A stretch of 59,218 nucleotides of DNA. It comes from Lysobacterales bacterium. GTDB taxonomy: Bacteria; Pseudomonadota; Gammaproteobacteria; Xanthomonadales; Rhodanobacteraceae. Shown here piece by piece: positions 26,952-37,582 of the stretch; the first letter of the stretch is position 1, and every line of letters starts with the position of its first letter. The translations under genes were made by a program, and so were the position numbers. The DNA is taken from assembly GCA_017305055.1 (NCBI GenBank), contig JAFKMZ010000019.1, positions 1 to 59,218 on the forward strand. The letters run 5' to 3'. The notes beneath the pieces were generated by a model, which had not been told where the DNA came from, did not search any database, and saw only the letters and a program-made list of their open reading frames with translations.

Positions 26952-27130
26952 GTCATCCGTTGCTGTCGAATGCTGCGCCTGCCCGGCGCAGTTTTCGTTT
27001 GTGAATTTCACGACGTTCGTACCCGTATCGCTGGTACGCTCCGGGTCACGGCGCGCCGTTGGCTGTGTGTCGGCATGACGGCGAGGTGACCGGCGTTGCC
27101 GGCACGGACTTCAAGAAGGACATGTGCAGT

Positions 27131-28363
27131 ATGAGCAAACGACGCGTGGTGGTTACCGGGATGGGCGTGATTTCGCCCGTCGGCAACGATGTTGCCACCG
27201 CCTGGAAGCACGTCCTCGAGGGGATCAGCGGGATCGGCCCGGTCACCCACTTCGATGCTTCCGCGTACGCCACCCGGATTGCCGGCCAGGTGCGGGATTT
27301 TGACCCGGCCGACTGGATAGCGCCCAAAGACATCAAGAAGATGGACCCCTTCATCCACTATGGGGTCGCCGCGGCCACGCAGGCCATCCGTGATTCCGGG
27401 CTGGAAGTGACTGAAGCCAATGCTCCGCGCATCGGCGTGGCGGTGGGTGCCGGAATCGGTGGCCTGCACACGATCGAGACAACTTCGCTGGAGCTGGCAG
27501 AAAAGGGCCCGCGCCGCGTGTCCCCGTTCTTCGTGCCCAGCTCGATCATCAACATGGTGTCCGGCCAGTTGTCGATCATGTTCGGCCTGAAGGGGCCGAA
27601 CATCGCCTGCGTCACGGCCTGCGCCACCGCCACGCACAACATCGGCCTGGCCGCGCGCATGATCCAGTATGGCGACGCCGATGCGATGATTGCCGGTGGT
27701 GCCGAGTTTTCCACCACCGGCACTGCCATGGCGGGCTTCTGCTCGGCCAAGGCCATGTCCACCCGCAACGACGAGCCCGCCAGGGCCAGTCGCCCGTGGG
27801 ACAAGGACCGTGACGGCTTCGTGCTGTCCGATGGCGCCGGCGTGCTGGTGCTGGAGGAGTATGAGCGCGCCGTGGCGCGTGGTGCGCACATCCATGCGGA
27901 GCTGATCGGCTTTGGCATGAGCGGGGACGCCTACCACATGACCGCGCCCAGTGGCGAGGGTGCCGCGCAGTGCATACGCAATACGCTGGGCGATGCCGGG
28001 CTCAACGCGGAGCAGGTGCAATACATCAACGCGCACGCGACCTCCACGCAGCTCGGCGACCGCGGCGAGCTGGACGCGATCAAGAAGGTGTTCGGCGATC
28101 ACGCCTACAAGCTTGCGGTGAGCTCGACCAAATCCACCACCGGCCACCTGCTTGGTGCGGCTGGCGGCGTCGAGGCAATCTTCAGCATCCTGGCGTTGCG
28201 CGACCAGGTGATTCCGCCCACGACCAATCTGGACGAGCCCAGTGAGGGCTGCAACCTGGATCTGGTGCCGCATACCGCGCGTCAGGCAAAGCTCGAGACG
28301 GTGATCTCCAACTCGTTCGGCTTCGGTGGCACCAACGGCAGTCTGGCCTTTCGCCGCGTCTGA
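27131..28363 (+). CDS. fabF: Beta-ketoacyl-ACP synthase II
   Basis: A 410-residue elongating condensing enzyme. The nucleophile is Cys164 ([12 protein letters not shown]), and the two catalytic histidines lie in [11 protein letters not shown] and [11 protein letters not shown]. The end [18 protein letters not shown] is typical of FabF. AAGGA at 27116-27120 is 10 bp before the chosen ATG at 27131; an ATG at 27122 is too close to it. It lies 218 bp after acpP. Confidence 0.98.
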   Translation: MSKRRVVVTGMGVISPVGNDVATAWKHVLEGISGIGPVTHFDASAYATRIAGQVRDFDPADWIAPKDIKKMDPFIHYGVAAATQAIRDSGLEVTEANAPRIGVAVGAGIGGLHTIETTSLELAEKGPRRVSPFFVPSSIINMVSGQLSIMFGLKGPNIACVTACATATHNIGLAARMIQYGDADAMIAGGAEFSTTGTAMAGFCSAKAMSTRNDEPARASRPWDKDRDGFVLSDGAGVLVLEEYERAVARGAHIHAELIGFGMSGDAYHMTAPSGEGAAQCIRNTLGDAGLNAEQVQYINAHATSTQLGDRGELDAIKKVFGDHAYKLAVSSTKSTTGHLLGAAGGVEAIFSILALRDQVIPPTTNLDEPSEGCNLDLVPHTARQAKLETVISNSFGFGGTNGSLAFRRV

Positions 28364-28442
28364 GGTGGCTGCTGGCCGTCACCCGGTGTCCACCACTGGC
28401 CGCGCGGGCAGCCAGGGCGGGAATTCCGCCGGGGTATCGGCA

Positions 28443-29492
28443 ATGAGGCAGGCTGGCCGGCACGGGATGCAGCGGGGCAGGGTGTCCTGGCGCCTGTTGC
28501 TGGTGCTCGCCCTCCTCATCATGGCCGGCGCGATGGCGTGGGCCTGGCACGACTTCAATCGCTTCAGCCATGCGCCACTGCAGGTCAGTGCGCAGGAGCG
28601 CAGCCTGGATGTCGCGCGTGGCAGCAGCCTGCGCGGCATCGTCGGCCAGCTGCGTGAGCGCGGCGTGACCCGCGCCAGTCCCTGGTACTGGCGCGCCCTG
28701 GCGGCGCGCATGCGGGTGGCCGGCAAGCTCCGCGCTGGCGAGTACGCGCTAAGCCCTGGAATCACTCCGCGCCAGCTGCTGGCCAACATGGCCGCGGGCA
28801 AGGTCGTCCAGCACGATTTCACCATCGTCGACGGTTGGACCTTTGCCGAGTTGCGGCTGGCCCTGGCCGCGGCGGAATTTCTCCGCCATGACAGCGCCGG
28901 GCTCGACGGGGCCGAGGTCATGCGCCGCATCGGTGCACCCGGCGAAGCGCCGGAAGGGCGGTTCCTGCCGGAAACCTATGCCTACGTGAAGGGTGACAGC
29001 GACCTGGACGTGCTCAAGCGCGCGCATCTGGCGATGGCCAGGACCCTGGCGACGATGTGGCCCGCGCGCGACCCCGGCTTGCCGCTGACCACACCCTACG
29101 AGGCGCTGATCCTGGCCTCCATCGTCGAGCGCGAGACCGGCCGTGCCGATGAGCGGGCGCGCATTGCCGGGGTCTTCGTGCGCCGGCTGGAAAAGCACAT
29201 GTTGCTGCAGACCGATCCCACGGTGATCTATGGAATGGGCAGCAGCTATGCCGGTAACCTGCGCAAGATCGACCTGACCACCGATACCCCCTTCAATACC
29301 TATATGCGTCCCGGCCTGCCGCCCACGCCCATTGCCTTGCCGGGCAAGCCGGCACTGCAGGCTGCCCTGCACCCGGCGCCGGGCAACGCGCTGTATTTCG
29401 TCGCACGGGGGGATGGCAGCCATGTATTTTCTGACACACTGGAAGAACACAATCGAAACGTGCAGTGCTATCAACTCAAGCGGTGTCGGTAG
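28443..29492 (+). CDS. mltG: Endolytic murein transglycosylase MltG
   Basis: A 349-residue YceG-like enzyme that cuts nascent glycan strands and so limits their length. One membrane segment (about residues 16-34) anchors it. The catalytic Glu229 is in LASIVERETG; QTDPTVIYGMG and the ending region with PGLPPTPIALPG and YFVARGDGSHVFS are characteristic. Two starts are possible (28443 or the ATG at 28467). In many gammaproteobacteria pabC stands between fabF and mltG; here only 79 bp separate them. Confidence 0.95.
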   Translation: MRQAGRHGMQRGRVSWRLLLVLALLIMAGAMAWAWHDFNRFSHAPLQVSAQERSLDVARGSSLRGIVGQLRERGVTRASPWYWRALAARMRVAGKLRAGEYALSPGITPRQLLANMAAGKVVQHDFTIVDGWTFAELRLALAAAEFLRHDSAGLDGAEVMRRIGAPGEAPEGRFLPETYAYVKGDSDLDVLKRAHLAMARTLATMWPARDPGLPLTTPYEALILASIVERETGRADERARIAGVFVRRLEKHMLLQTDPTVIYGMGSSYAGNLRKIDLTTDTPFNTYMRPGLPPTPIALPGKPALQAALHPAPGNALYFVARGDGSHVFSDTLEEHNRNVQCYQLKRCR

Positions 29493-29534
29493 GCGGGTGC
29501 AGGGCTGTCGTCATGTTGCGAGGGTGCGTCGCCG

Positions 29535-30176
29535 ATGAATCCTGAACGCGGCAAGTTCATCAGCGTGGAAGGTGGCGAGGGAGCCGGCAAGAGCACCCTG
29601 CTCGGCGGCCTGCGCAAGGCGATCGAGCGGCACGGCGTGGCTGTGGTGCAGACCCGCGAGCCCGGCGGCACGGCGCTGGGGGAACGGGTGCGCGGGCTGG
29701 TCCTGGATCCGGCGCTGCGCGGCATCGACGCGCAGGCCGAGTTGCTGCTTATGTTTGCCTCCCGCGCCCAGCTGCTGCGGGAGGTGATCCGCCCGGCGCT
29801 GGACGCCGGGCACTGGGTGCTGTGCGACCGCTTCACCGACGCCAGCTATGCCTACCAGGGCGGGGGGCGCGGCCAGCCCACGGCTTTCATCGCCGACCTG
29901 GAGCGTTGGGTATGCACCGGCCTGCAACCGGACTTGACCCTGCTGCTGGACGTCCCGGTGGCGGTCGGCCGCGGACGCGTCGCTGCGCGCGGCGGTGTCG
30001 ATCGCATCGAGGTCGAGGCGGACGCGTTTTTCGAACGCGTGCGCGCCACATACAGGGATCGCGCAGCGGCGGAACCGCAGCGGTTCCGCGTGCTCGATGC
30101 CAGCCAGCCACCCGCGGCGGTTTTGCAGGCTGCGGCGGACGCGGTGCTGGCTTTGGGAGGCGCGTGCGCGACATGA
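29535..30176 (+). CDS. tmk: Thymidylate kinase
   Basis: A 213-residue kinase that phosphorylates dTMP. The P-loop is GGEGAGKST (13-21). The DRF motif sits in VLCDRFTDASYAYQGGGRG, which also contains the TYQ-like thymine pocket. TREPGGTALGE is the arginine-containing motif of the family. Its stop overlaps the holB start by 4 bp, in the widespread mltG-tmk-holB order. Confidence 0.97.
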   Translation: MNPERGKFISVEGGEGAGKSTLLGGLRKAIERHGVAVVQTREPGGTALGERVRGLVLDPALRGIDAQAELLLMFASRAQLLREVIRPALDAGHWVLCDRFTDASYAYQGGGRGQPTAFIADLERWVCTGLQPDLTLLLDVPVAVGRGRVAARGGVDRIEVEADAFFERVRATYRDRAAAEPQRFRVLDASQPPAAVLQAAADAVLALGGACAT

Positions 30177-31111
30177 GCCTGGCACCCTGGCAGACCGCGC
30201 AATGGTCGACCTTGCAGGCCCGGCGCGATCGCGGGGCATTGCCGCATGCGCTGCTCCTGGCTGGCCCCGCGGGACTGGGCAAGCGCGAATTCGCGCGGGC
30301 CTTCGCCTATGGCCTGCTGTGCGCGCAGCCGGTGGACGGACACGCCTGCGGGCACTGCCGCAACTGTCTGTTGTTCGCTGCGGGCACCCATCCGGACTGG
30401 CTGGTACTGGGCCGCGGCCTGCGCCGGGACGGTACCGAGCGCAGCGAGATCGTGATCGACCAGATTCGCGAGCTGGCCGCCAAGCTCGCCATGAGCAGCC
30501 AGTTTGGAGGCTGGCAGGTGGCCTGCATCGATCCGGCCGATGCCATGAACACGGCGGCGGCCAATGCGCTGTTGAAGACGCTGGAGGAGCCCTCCGGGCA
30601 GACCCTGCTGCTGTTGCTGGCCGATGCGCCGTGGCGCCTGCCGGCCACCATCCGCAGCCGCTGCCAGCGCATCGAGTTCCACCTGCCGGAAACGGCCCAG
30701 GCGCTGGCCTGGTTGAATCGCGAACGCGCGGGCGACGATGGTGCACAGGCCTTGGCAGCCGCGGGGGGCAATCCGGGCCTGGCCCGCGACTGGCTGCGTT
30801 CGGGACAGCTCGAGCAACGTACTGCCGTGCGCGGCGACCTGGCCGGGTTGGCAGCGGGTCGCAGCGACCCCGGGTCCGTCGCCCGGCGCTGGGTGGAACA
30901 CGAACCGGCGCCAGCGCTGTGGTTTGCGGCACAGGCGGCGAGCGACGAACTGCAGGCCCGCGCGCAAGGCAGGCGGCCCCCGCTGGGCAGTGCGCTGGAC
31001 GACGAGGGTCTGTGGCGCTGGCATATTGCCGCCAACCAGGCGCGCGAGGATTTGCGCGGACCGTTGCGCGCGGACCTTCTGCTGCTCGACCTGCTTGCGC
31101 GCTGGCGGTGA
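30173..31111 (+). CDS. holB: DNA polymerase III subunit delta'
   Basis: A 312-residue clamp-loader subunit. The P-loop-like GPAGLGKREF (31-40) is followed by the zinc module with Cys50, Cys59, Cys62 and Cys65, then NALLKTLEEP and TIRSRCQRIEF, typical of delta' and the gamma family. It works with DnaX, whose C-terminal part is encoded at the start of this window. The ATG at 30173 overlaps the tmk stop; GGGAGG lies about 12 bp before it. Confidence 0.95.
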   Translation: MSLAPWQTAQWSTLQARRDRGALPHALLLAGPAGLGKREFARAFAYGLLCAQPVDGHACGHCRNCLLFAAGTHPDWLVLGRGLRRDGTERSEIVIDQIRELAAKLAMSSQFGGWQVACIDPADAMNTAAANALLKTLEEPSGQTLLLLLADAPWRLPATIRSRCQRIEFHLPETAQALAWLNRERAGDDGAQALAAAGGNPGLARDWLRSGQLEQRTAVRGDLAGLAAGRSDPGSVARRWVEHEPAPALWFAAQAASDELQARAQGRRPPLGSALDDEGLWRWHIAANQAREDLRGPLRADLLLLDLLARWR

Positions 31112-32049
31112 TGGGGCGGGACGCATCGAGCCCGGTGGCATACACGGCACAGACGCGGCTGCTGGTCATCGCGCCGCACCCGGACGACGAAACCCTTGGT
31201 GCCGGCATCCTGATCCAGCGCGTGCGCGAGGTGGGCGGGCGGGTCGATATCGTGTTGCTGACCGACGGCGACAACAATCCATGGCCGCAGCGACTGCTGG
31301 AGAGGCGCCTGCGTATCGGTGGCGCTGGTCGCACGCGCTGGGCGGCGCGACGGCGGCAGGAATTGGCACTCGCGCTGCGCGAGCTTGATGTGCCTGCCGA
31401 CGGCCTGCATGCGTTGGGTTGGCCGGACCAGGGGCTGGTCCCGCTGCTGCTGCAGCCAGGCAATGACCTGGTACCGGAAATCGCTGCGTTGATCACTGCG
31501 CTGCAGCCGACCCTGGTGGTTGCGCCAGCACTCGCCGATCGCCATCCCGACCACGGTACGGCCCACGTGCTGGTCCGGCTGGCGCTTGCCCTCACGCATC
31601 TGCAACCGCTGCTGTGGACCTACATGGTGCATGGCCGGGAATTGCCGGGCCCGTCGTTCGTGGTCGACGGCAGTGCGGCGCAGCGCACGGCCAAGCAGGC
31701 GGCGCTTGCCGCGCATGCCAGCCAGCTGGCGCTGGGCCGCGGTCGCCTGCAGCGCATGGCGGCGCGGCCCGAGCGCTTCGCGCCTGTCGTCGTCGAGGTC
31801 GGCAGCGGCAGCTGCTTGCCGTGGTTCCCGCCGTGGTGGCTGCGACCCTGGCTGCGGTTGGACCTGGTCTGCCTGCGTGGCGTGCAGCGCTGGACCTGGG
31901 CGCACGCGCCGCTGCGCCTGGAAGCCTCCTGCGGATTCTCTGCCCTTGACCTGGCTGGCACCGATGGGGCGCCACACTTTGCCAGGCTCTCGCTGCCGCT
32001 GCGTTCACCATGGATCTTCGATCACTGGGGCTGGGCCGAGCTCGAATGA
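31111..32049 (+). CDS. PIG-L family deacetylase (LmbE-like)
   Basis: A 312-residue metal-dependent deacetylase-like protein. The zinc-binding motif HPDDE is at residues 23-27 (VIAPHPDDETLGAG), and the second ligand motif is DRHPDHGTAH. Family members remove acetyl groups from N-acetylglucosamine-containing substrates, but the substrate here is unknown. The start overlaps the holB stop by one base (TGATG), so translation is coupled to holB. In related genomes pilZ often directly follows holB; this gene is inserted between them. The C-terminal 100 residues (Trp-rich) are outside the core fold. Confidence 0.85.
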   Translation: MGRDASSPVAYTAQTRLLVIAPHPDDETLGAGILIQRVREVGGRVDIVLLTDGDNNPWPQRLLERRLRIGGAGRTRWAARRRQELALALRELDVPADGLHALGWPDQGLVPLLLQPGNDLVPEIAALITALQPTLVVAPALADRHPDHGTAHVLVRLALALTHLQPLLWTYMVHGRELPGPSFVVDGSAAQRTAKQAALAAHASQLALGRGRLQRMAARPERFAPVVVEVGSGSCLPWFPPWWLRPWLRLDLVCLRGVQRWTWAHAPLRLEASCGFSALDLAGTDGAPHFARLSLPLRSPWIFDHWGWAELE

Positions 32050-32189
32050 CTCGGACTGCAGGACGCGGCGTCGTTCCATCGTCTGCTGCGGAGTCCGCAC
32101 ATTGCCGGTGACCGCGCTGGCATCGCGTGCTAGCTTGGCTCCCGTGGATCTGGCTCCCGTATCATGAAGCGCCTGCCGCAGGAGTAGCG

Positions 32190-32543
32190 ATGAAACCAGT
32201 CACCGCCCGACAAGGCATTATTTCGCTCAAGCTCAAGGATGCTGCCGCGCTGTACAGCGCCTACATGCCGTTCCTCAAGAACGGCGGCTTGTTTGCGCCC
32301 ACCGCGCAGCGCCATGCGCTGGGTGACGAGGTCGTACTGCTGGTGACCCTGGCCGAGGAGGCAGAACGGCTGTCGGTCGTCGGCACCGTGGTGTGGATCA
32401 GCCCACCTGGCGCGCAAGGCAATCGCGCCGCTGGCGTCGGCATCCACTTCAACGCCTCCGACGATGCCGAGGCCGCGCGCAACCGCATCGAGCACATCCT
32501 TGCCGGCAGCCTGAACTCCGAGCGTCCCACGCATACCATGTAG
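32190..32543 (+). CDS. pilZ: PilZ domain protein (type IV pilus assembly PilZ)
   Basis: A 117-residue protein matching the founding PilZ proteins in size and layout: RQGIISLKLKDAAALYSAYM, then FLKNGGLFAPT, and the end GVGIHFNASDDAEAARNRIE. The N-terminal RxxxR c-di-GMP-binding motif of other PilZ domains is not evident, as in PilZ itself. Type IV pilus formation depends on PilZ in Pseudomonas and Xanthomonas. GGAG at 32181-32184 supports the ATG at 32190. The linkage to holB is conserved in these groups. Confidence 0.87.
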   Translation: MKPVTARQGIISLKLKDAAALYSAYMPFLKNGGLFAPTAQRHALGDEVVLLVTLAEEAERLSVVGTVVWISPPGAQGNRAAGVGIHFNASDDAEAARNRIEHILAGSLNSERPTHTM

Positions 32544-32613
32544 CGGCGGGTCTGCGACGTAGTGCAAGTCATCCGCATCGCCGCGATGCGGAACTTCTTC
32601 TCACCCCTGCCTC

Positions 32614-32643
32614 TGTCGTCGGCGTCGCGCTCACTGGTACAAT
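32614..32643 (+). promoter_or_regulatory. Possible promoter of the nuo operon
   Basis: A TACAAT hexamer at 32638-32643 resembles a -10 box. The matching -35 (TGTCGT, 32614-32619, spacer 18) is poor. A perfect TTGACA at 32651-32656 lies further down but has no -10 at the proper distance. This is a weak proposal for the nuoA-N promoter. Confidence 0.3.
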
Positions 32644-32790
32644 GTGGTGATTGACAAGGTTGTTACCGGTCGCACGGCACGTTCTGCATGCCGGCCGGCG
32701 CGGCAGAGTTTCGCCGCACGCTGAGGGATGACTGTCGCGCGTGGTTTGCGGCGATTGATGCCCCTGTGGGGCGCGAGGTGGAGTGGTAGC

Positions 32791-33147
32791 GTGCTTGCCG
32801 AATACTGGCCCGTGTTGTTGTTCATCGTGATTGCCGCTGGTGTCGGCGTGGCCCTGCTGGTGTTTGGCCTGCTGGCCGGCCCGACCCGCCCGGATCCGGA
32901 AAAGCTGACCCCATACGAATGCGGCTTCGAGCCCTTCGAGGATGCGCGTGCCCGCTTCGACGTGCGCTACTACCTGCTGGCGATCCTGTTCATCATCTTC
33001 GACCTGGAAGTCGCGTTCCTGTTTCCGTGGGCCGTGGTGTTCAAGCAGATCGGCATGGTGGCCATGATCGAGATGGGCTTGTTCCTGGTGTTGCTGATCC
33101 TGGGCTTTGCCTACGTGTGGAAGAAGGGGGCGCTCGAATGGGAGTGA
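32791..33147 (+). CDS. nuoA: NADH-quinone oxidoreductase subunit A
   Basis: A 118-residue membrane subunit with three hydrophobic segments. The loop [21 protein letters not shown] is the signature that helps line the quinone channel; FLFPWAVVF follows. The GTG at 32791 is chosen because GGAG (32780-32783) stands 7 bp before it and the protein then starts MLAEYWPV as in relatives. It is the first of fourteen nuo genes. It overlaps nuoB by 10 bp. Confidence 0.95.
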   Translation: MLAEYWPVLLFIVIAAGVGVALLVFGLLAGPTRPDPEKLTPYECGFEPFEDARARFDVRYYLLAILFIIFDLEVAFLFPWAVVFKQIGMVAMIEMGLFLVLLILGFAYVWKKGALEWE

Positions 33148-33692
33148 AGGAATCCATCAGCCGGGTGATGCACAACCCGGATCCCCTGAGCCTGGTCGAC
33201 GACATCCTGCTGCCACCCGAGCAGGCGGCTCCGCAACGCGGCTTCGCCACGGCGCGCATGGACGAGCTGGTCAACTGGGCGCGCACTGGTTCCATGTGGC
33301 CGATGACCTTCGGCCTGGCGTGTTGCGCGGTCGAGATGATGCATGCTGGCGCGGCGCGCCTGGACCTGGATCGCTATGGCGTGGTGTTCCGCCCCAGCCC
33401 GCGCCAAAGCGACGTGATGATCGTGGCCGGCACGCTGGTCAACAAGATGGCACCGGCCCTGCGCAAGGTCTACGACCAGATGCCTGAGCCGAAGTGGGTC
33501 ATCTCCATGGGCAGTTGTGCGAACGGCGGCGGCTATTACCACTACTCCTACTCGGTAGTCCGCGGTTGCGACCGTATCGTGCCGGTGGACATCTATGTGC
33601 CCGGCTGCCCACCGACCGCGGAAGCCCTGATCCACGGCATCCTGCAATTGCAGAAGAAGATCCGCCGCACCCACACCATCGCGCGTTCATAG
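33138..33692 (+). CDS. nuoB: NADH-quinone oxidoreductase subunit B
   Basis: A 184-residue peripheral-arm subunit that holds cluster N2, the last iron-sulfur centre before quinone. The four ligands are Cys62, Cys63 ([10 protein letters not shown]), Cys127 (GSCANGGG) and Cys157 (PGCPPTAE). The adjacent-cysteine pair is diagnostic. Length and sequence are typical. Confidence 0.98.
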   Translation: MGVKESISRVMHNPDPLSLVDDILLPPEQAAPQRGFATARMDELVNWARTGSMWPMTFGLACCAVEMMHAGAARLDLDRYGVVFRPSPRQSDVMIVAGTLVNKMAPALRKVYDQMPEPKWVISMGSCANGGGYYHYSYSVVRGCDRIVPVDIYVPGCPPTAEALIHGILQLQKKIRRTHTIARS

Positions 33693-33702
33693 GGACTTGG
33701 CC

Positions 33703-34431
33703 ATGTCCGATTCTGTTCCATCCTCGCTGGCCGAGCGTTTGCTTGCGCGGTTTGGCGAGACTGTGGCGGTGTCCAGCGTGCGGCGCGAGACCTTTGCCGA
33801 GCTGGCTCCGGCCGATCTGCTGCCGGTGGCGGCCGCGCTGCGTGATGAGGCAGGTTTCCGCTTTGGCGTACTGACCGACATCTGCGGCGTCGACTATTTG
33901 AGCTATGGCCAGGCCGAATGGACGGCTGAGTCCTCGACCGGCACCGGCTTTTCCCGTGGCGTGCAGGGTCAGGCCCTGGGCCGCTTCAACTGGGCGGGTC
34001 GGCCGGAGCGCGAGGGTGGGCCCCGGCGCTTCATGGTCTCTATCCAGCTCCTTTCGCTCGAGCTCAACCAACGCCTGTGTCTGCACGTGTACTGCACCGA
34101 CAACACGTTGCCGATCATCCCCTCGGTGACGTCGGTCTGGGCGGGCGCCAACTGGTACGAGCGCGAGGCGTTCGACCTGTACGGCATCATCTTCGACGGG
34201 CACCCGGACCTGCGCCGCATCCTCACCGACTATGGTTTCGTCGGCCATCCGTTCCGCAAGGATTTCCCCTTGATCGGCAACGTCGAGGTGCGTTACGACC
34301 CGCAGCAGAAACGTGTGGTGTACGAGCCGGTGTCGATCGAGCCGCGGGTCGGCGTGGCGCGCGTGATCCGCGACAATGCCGGGCTGCTGCAGGCGCGCGC
34401 CGAGGCGCAAGACGACTGGCGCAACAACTGA
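33703..34431 (+). CDS. nuoC: NADH-quinone oxidoreductase subunit C
   Basis: A 242-residue subunit of the connecting arm. [22 protein letters not shown]-like sequence near residues 150-170 and [10 protein letters not shown] are the 30-kDa subunit signatures. It is separate from nuoD, unlike the fused nuoCD of Escherichia coli. AGGGA lies 7 bp before the ATG at 33703. The region 68-105 includes a Thr/Ser/Gly-rich stretch that looks like a loop insertion. Confidence 0.96.
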   Translation: MSDSVPSSLAERLLARFGETVAVSSVRRETFAELAPADLLPVAAALRDEAGFRFGVLTDICGVDYLSYGQAEWTAESSTGTGFSRGVQGQALGRFNWAGRPEREGGPRRFMVSIQLLSLELNQRLCLHVYCTDNTLPIIPSVTSVWAGANWYEREAFDLYGIIFDGHPDLRRILTDYGFVGHPFRKDFPLIGNVEVRYDPQQKRVVYEPVSIEPRVGVARVIRDNAGLLQARAEAQDDWRNN

Positions 34432-34444
34432 GGCCCCGCAAGTC

Positions 34445-35698
34445 ATGCAGGAAATCCGCAACTACACGATGAATTTCGGTCCGCAGCACCCGGCCGCGCA
34501 CGGTGTGCTGCGCCTGGTGCTGGAAATGGACGGCGAAACGGTGGTACGCGCCGATCCGCATATCGGCCTGCTGCACCGGGGCACGGAGAAGCTGGCCGAG
34601 TCCAAGCCGTTCAACCAGTCCATCGGCTACATGGATCGGCTGGACTACGTTTCCATGATGTGCAACGAGCACGCCTATGTGCGGGCAATCGAAACCCTGC
34701 TCGGGATCGAGGCGCCGGAGCGCGCGCAGTACATCCGCACCATGTTCGACGAGATCACCCGCATCCTGAATCACCTGATGTGGCTGGGCTCCAATGCACT
34801 GGACCTCGGCGCGATGGGCGTGTTCCTGTACACGTTCCGCGAGCGCGAGGAGCTGATGGACGTCTATGAGGCCGTCTCCGGTGCGCGCATGCATGCGACC
34901 TACTACCGGCCCGGTGGCGTATATCGCGACCTGCCGGACCACATGTCCAAGTATCGCGAGTCCCCTTGGCACAAGGGCGAGGATCTCAAGCGCTTCAACA
35001 GCTGGCGCGAAGGCAGCATGCTGGACTACCTCGATGCGTTCACCGCGGACTTCCCGCACAAGGTCGATGAGTACGAGGAACTCCTCACCGGGAACCGAAT
35101 CTGGAAGCAGCGTACGGTGGGCATTGGCGTGATCAGCCCGGAAGTCGCCCAGCAATGGAGCATGAGCGGGGTCATGCTGCGCGGTTCGGGCATCGAGTGG
35201 GACCTGCGCAAGAAGCAGCCGTACGCGAAGTACGCGGAGATGGACTTCGACATCCCGGTCGGCACCCACGGCGATTGCTACGACCGCTACCTGGTACGGG
35301 TGGCGGAGATGCGCCAGTCCAACCGCATCATCCGCCAGTGCGTGAAGTGGCTGCGGGAAAATCCCGGCCCGGTGATCGTGCGCAATTTCAAGGTCGCACC
35401 GCCGCCGCGCATGGAAATGAAGGAAGACATGGAAGCCATGATCTATCACTTCAAGCTGTTCAGCGAAGGCTATTGCGTGCCCGCGGGCGAGACCTATGCC
35501 GCGATCGAGGCACCCAAGGGCGAGTTCGGCTGCTACCTGATCTCGGATGGCGCGAACAAGCCGTTCCGGCTGCACTGTCGCGCGCCGGGGTTCGCCCACC
35601 TCTCATCCATGGACACGGTGGTCCGCGGGCACATGCTCGCCGACGTGGTGGCGATGATCGGCACCTACGACCTCGTGTTCGGCGAAGTCGACCGTTGA
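34445..35698 (+). CDS. nuoD: NADH-quinone oxidoreductase subunit D
   Basis: A 417-residue 49-kDa-type subunit that forms the quinone pocket with NuoB. His19 in [12 protein letters not shown] and Tyr68 in DRLDYVSMM correspond by spacing to the quinone-head-group residues known in Thermus. The C-terminus [21 protein letters not shown] is standard. The gene starts 13 bp after the nuoC stop. Confidence 0.98.
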   Translation: MQEIRNYTMNFGPQHPAAHGVLRLVLEMDGETVVRADPHIGLLHRGTEKLAESKPFNQSIGYMDRLDYVSMMCNEHAYVRAIETLLGIEAPERAQYIRTMFDEITRILNHLMWLGSNALDLGAMGVFLYTFREREELMDVYEAVSGARMHATYYRPGGVYRDLPDHMSKYRESPWHKGEDLKRFNSWREGSMLDYLDAFTADFPHKVDEYEELLTGNRIWKQRTVGIGVISPEVAQQWSMSGVMLRGSGIEWDLRKKQPYAKYAEMDFDIPVGTHGDCYDRYLVRVAEMRQSNRIIRQCVKWLRENPGPVIVRNFKVAPPPRMEMKEDMEAMIYHFKLFSEGYCVPAGETYAAIEAPKGEFGCYLISDGANKPFRLHCRAPGFAHLSSMDTVVRGHMLADVVAMIGTYDLVFGEVDR

Positions 35699-35720
35699 GC
35701 GGGGGCGACTGGAGATACTC

Positions 35721-36248
35721 ATGAAGTCAACCGGGCATTACCAGCAAGTCAAGAACGTCGATCCGCTCGTTGCGCTGGACGCGCATACGCGCGAGCACAT
35801 CGACCACTGGGTCGCCAAGTTCCCGCCCGAGCGCAAGCAGTCGGCGCTGATCCAGGGCCTGTTCGCCGCGCAGGAGCAGAACCACGGTTACCTCACCGAC
35901 GAGTTGATCACGGCGGTGGCCAAGTACCTCGGCGTGCACGCGATCTGGGCGTACGAGGTGGCCAGCTTCTACTCCATGCTGGAGACCCGCCCGGTGGGCC
36001 ACAACAGCGTGTCGATCTGCACCAATGTCTCGTGCTGGCTGAATGGCGCCGACGACCTGGTGCGGCATTGCGAGAAGAAGCTCGGCATCAAGCTCGGGGA
36101 GAGCACCCCCGATGGCCGTGTGTACCTGAAATGCGAGGAGGAGTGCGTGGCGGCCTGCGCCAGCGCGCCGGTGATGCTGGTCAATGGCCATTATCACGAG
36201 CGCCTGACCGTGGCGGCGGTCGATGAAATCCTCGACGGGTTGGAGTGA
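35721..36248 (+). CDS. nuoE: NADH-quinone oxidoreductase subunit E
   Basis: A 175-residue thioredoxin-like subunit that binds the [2Fe-2S] cluster N1a through Cys100, Cys105, Cys142 and Cys146 (CTNVSC and ECVAAC). The helical N-terminal part has [14 protein letters not shown] and [10 protein letters not shown], typical of the family. Contrast the formate dehydrogenase subunit at 56365, where a NuoE-like domain is fused to a NuoF-like one. Confidence 0.97.
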   Translation: MKSTGHYQQVKNVDPLVALDAHTREHIDHWVAKFPPERKQSALIQGLFAAQEQNHGYLTDELITAVAKYLGVHAIWAYEVASFYSMLETRPVGHNSVSICTNVSCWLNGADDLVRHCEKKLGIKLGESTPDGRVYLKCEEECVAACASAPVMLVNGHYHERLTVAAVDEILDGLE

Positions 36249-36256
36249 GAAGCGCG

Positions 36257-37578
<1,322 letters not shown>

Positions 37579-37582
<4 letters not shown>

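Noticed and set aside
32651-32679. Promoter with the perfect TTGACA upstream of nuoA
   Set aside because: No acceptable -10 hexamer occurs 15-19 bp downstream; the sequence there is ACGGCA.
32544-32790. tRNA gene upstream of nuoA, as found in some relatives
   Set aside because: No cloverleaf or T-loop sequence (GGTTCGAATCC-like) is present in the gap.
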